Below the pieces are notes generated by a model. That model was not told where the DNA came from. It was given only the letters and a program-made list of their open reading frames with translations, and searched no databases. Source: an uncultured Actinomycetes bacterium (GTDB lineage Bacteria; Actinomycetota; Actinomycetes; Nanopelagicales; Nanopelagicaceae). From it: DNA of 5,393 nucleotides. Below are positions 4,522-5,393 of this stretch, one piece after another. Positions within the stretch are counted from its first letter, which is position 1; each line of letters begins with the position of its first letter. The position numbers and the translations under genes are program-made. The DNA is taken from NCBI GenBank assembly GCA_903928395.1, contig CAIYQS010000061.1, forward strand, positions 1 to 5,393, in the 5' to 3' direction.

Positions 4522-4965
4522 CTACTTCCCTGCCACGTCATTTACAAAGGCTTGAGCCTCATAAAGTTGTTGATACAGCCCACCAGCGTGGACCAAATCC
4601 GAATGGCGACCGCTCTCAACCAATTCACCTTTATCCAAGACCATTATTAAATCTGCCTTCTGCACGGTCGAAAGTCGATGAGCCACAACGAAGGTCGTTC
4701 GGTCGTGCATCAAAGATTCCAGAGCTTCCTGAATTGCTCTTTCGGATTGCGAATCCAAAGCAGAGGTCGCTTCATCGAGTATCAGAATTCGAGGATCACG
4801 GATCAAGCCACGTGCAATAGCCAAGCGTTGCTTTTGCCCGCCAGAAATTCTTGCTCCACGCTCTCCGACTAAAGTGTTGACACCTTCCGGTAATTTATTA
4901 ACAAAATCAAGGGCGTTTGCACTTCTTAACGCCTCATTCACCGTCTTCTCCGAAACAGAAGATAG
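4522..4965 (-). pseudogene. ABC exporter ATPase domain, 5'-truncated C-terminal fragment
   Basis: The frame encodes the end of an MsbA/LmrA-like ABC transporter ATPase: LPEGVNTLVGERGARISGGQKQRLAIARGL contains the signature ISGGQ, ILILDE is Walker B with its catalytic Glu, SALD is the D-loop, and AHRLSTV holds the H-loop His. The C-terminus (LVESGRHSDLVHAGGLYQQLYEAQ) is typical and ends at TAG (4522-4524). The Walker A motif and the whole membrane domain are missing. Family-like sequence fades upstream of SEKTVNEAL (about 4960), and the frame meets a TGA at 4993-4995. The only start-like codon, GTG at 4941, would give a protein that cannot bind ATP. It stops exactly where the + strand fragment begins, so it is a remnant or one side of a join. 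A functional gene is unlikely unless the join is an assembly error. Confidence 0.8.
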
Positions 4966-5102
4966 ACTGGACAGCCAAAGATATGAAGAGCATCAATTTG
5001 TACGCGACATATACAGATAAGTATGTCGTTGCGGCACAAAGAGACATCGCAAAGGCAGTTCGATTCCCTAACTACTTCACCACTGGTGCAGGAGCGCTCT
5101 AA
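4953..5102 (+). pseudogene. C-terminal tail of an unidentified protein, 5'-truncated
   Basis: From about 4953 the frame reads KQKIDWTAKDMKSINLYATY, then a stretch containing KYVVAAQRDIAKAVRFPNYF, and stops at TAA (5100-5102). This looks like real coding sequence: it is followed within 25 bp by a strong terminator, and its composition is protein-like. The internal ATG at 4983 has no ribosome binding site and would give only 39 residues, so this is more likely the end of a longer gene whose 5' part is gone. I do not recognise the family. Upstream of about 4953 the same bases belong to the ABC fragment on the other strand. Confidence 0.5.
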
Positions 5103-5123
5103 GGAAATCCCATGTAGTAACTG

Positions 5124-5168
5124 AAATAACCTGTGGCTCTCCAAGGGGGTTGTCACAGGTTATTTTTT
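5124..5168 (+). terminator. Intrinsic terminator between convergent genes
   Basis: AAATAACCTGTG (5124-5135) pairs perfectly with CACAGGTTATTT (5154-5165), followed by a run of six T (5163-5168). It begins 22 bp after the + strand stop codon. On the minus strand the T-run is weaker (TTATTTC), but the stem could also stop thymidine kinase transcripts, so it may act in both directions. Confidence 0.9.
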
Positions 5169-5191
5169 GCGAACTTTTCTAGTCCATGCAA

Positions 5192-5393
5192 TTAAGCGCG
5201 CGCTGAGTTGACCTTCCGCATATGATGCTTACGACACAGCACTTCGTAACCAATTTTTTGAGGTGTACCTACATCTCCAGGAAGAATTTGATCACCCTCG
5301 GTAACCATTACCCCATTTGCTACACGAGCATTATGGGTAGCGCGAGCACCACACCAACACAGAGCTTCAACCTGCAAAGGTAGAACGCGGTCA
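5192..5393 (-). CDS. tdk: Thymidine kinase, C-terminal part (5' end outside window)
   Basis: The minus-strand frame is open to the right edge and ends with TAA at 5192-5194. The visible 66 residues match the C-terminal lasso and zinc-binding part of bacterial thymidine kinases: DRVLPLQVEALCWCGARAT, then NARVANGVMVTEGDQILPGDV, and YEVLCRKHH. The CxC and CRKHH residues would be the Zn ligands and the lasso loop closes over thymidine. The enzyme phosphorylates thymidine with ATP in the pyrimidine salvage pathway. The P-loop and lid regions lie outside the window. TTG at 5377 is an internal codon, not the start. It converges on the terminator at 5124-5168 and looks like ordinary chromosomal flank. 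Confidence 0.88.
   Translation of the reverse strand, partial: DRVLPLQVEALCWCGARATHNARVANGVMVTEGDQILPGDVGTPQKIGYEVLCRKHHMRKVNSARA

Noticed and set aside
4349..4555. Open frames across the tRNA on both strands
   Set aside because: They are translations of the tRNA-Tyr gene and its spacer, without coding support.
4938..5156. Minus-strand open frame opposite the protein tail and terminator
   Set aside because: It runs through the terminator stem and shows no recognisable motifs; it is a shadow of the + strand fragment.

Overview
The window looks like actinobacterial DNA of moderate GC content. The evidence is an actinobacterial-type class II tRNA-Tyr with encoded CCA, a replication-relaxation-type protein (a family typical of actinobacterial mobile elements), a promoter that would give a nearly leaderless mRNA, and a thymidine kinase of the usual bacterial type. 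The phylum call is an inference; nothing here fixes the genus.

Left part (1-2149) is mobile-element DNA. It begins with the C-terminal end of a tyrosine recombinase (1-231). A 15-bp block in the 3' end of that gene is reused in a 54-bp tandem repeat just downstream (250-394). Two small hairpins lead into an unrecognised 104-aa gene (505-819). From 820 to 1204 there is no convincing gene but an unusually dense set of inverted repeats: a nested, branched fold spanning 838-1020, then two related hairpins (1043-1070 and 1124-1151) that keep pairing through a compensatory base change. Next comes a 314-aa protein with a winged-helix-like N-terminus and a PD-(D/E)XK-like core that resembles the replication-relaxation family (1205-2149). 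Recombinase, repeats, structured DNA and this protein together suggest an integrative or plasmid-like element with a structured origin, transfer site or RNA. This is the part most likely to be undescribed.

Middle part (2150-4349) is a compact restriction-modification cassette. An N4-cytosine/N6-adenine-type DNA methyltransferase (2244-3542, +) has its own near-consensus promoter. A PD-(D/E)XK endonuclease candidate (3532-4230, -) converges on it, and the two 3' ends overlap by 11 bp. Upstream of the nuclease are short direct repeats and an 8-bp palindrome that could be an operator, then a long imperfect inverted repeat that abuts the 3' end of the tRNA.

Right part (4350-5393) looks like host chromosome. 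It holds tRNA-Tyr(GUA) (-), the C-terminal ATPase fragment of an ABC exporter (-) and the C-terminal tail of an unidentified protein (+). Both fragments lose their 5' parts at the same point near 4950-4970, which implies a deletion, rearrangement or assembly join. A strong intrinsic terminator separates the tail from the convergent, partial thymidine kinase gene at the right edge. The tRNA 3' end faces the R-M/recombinase side, as expected if an element had integrated at this tRNA, but no second copy of the tRNA end is visible in the window.
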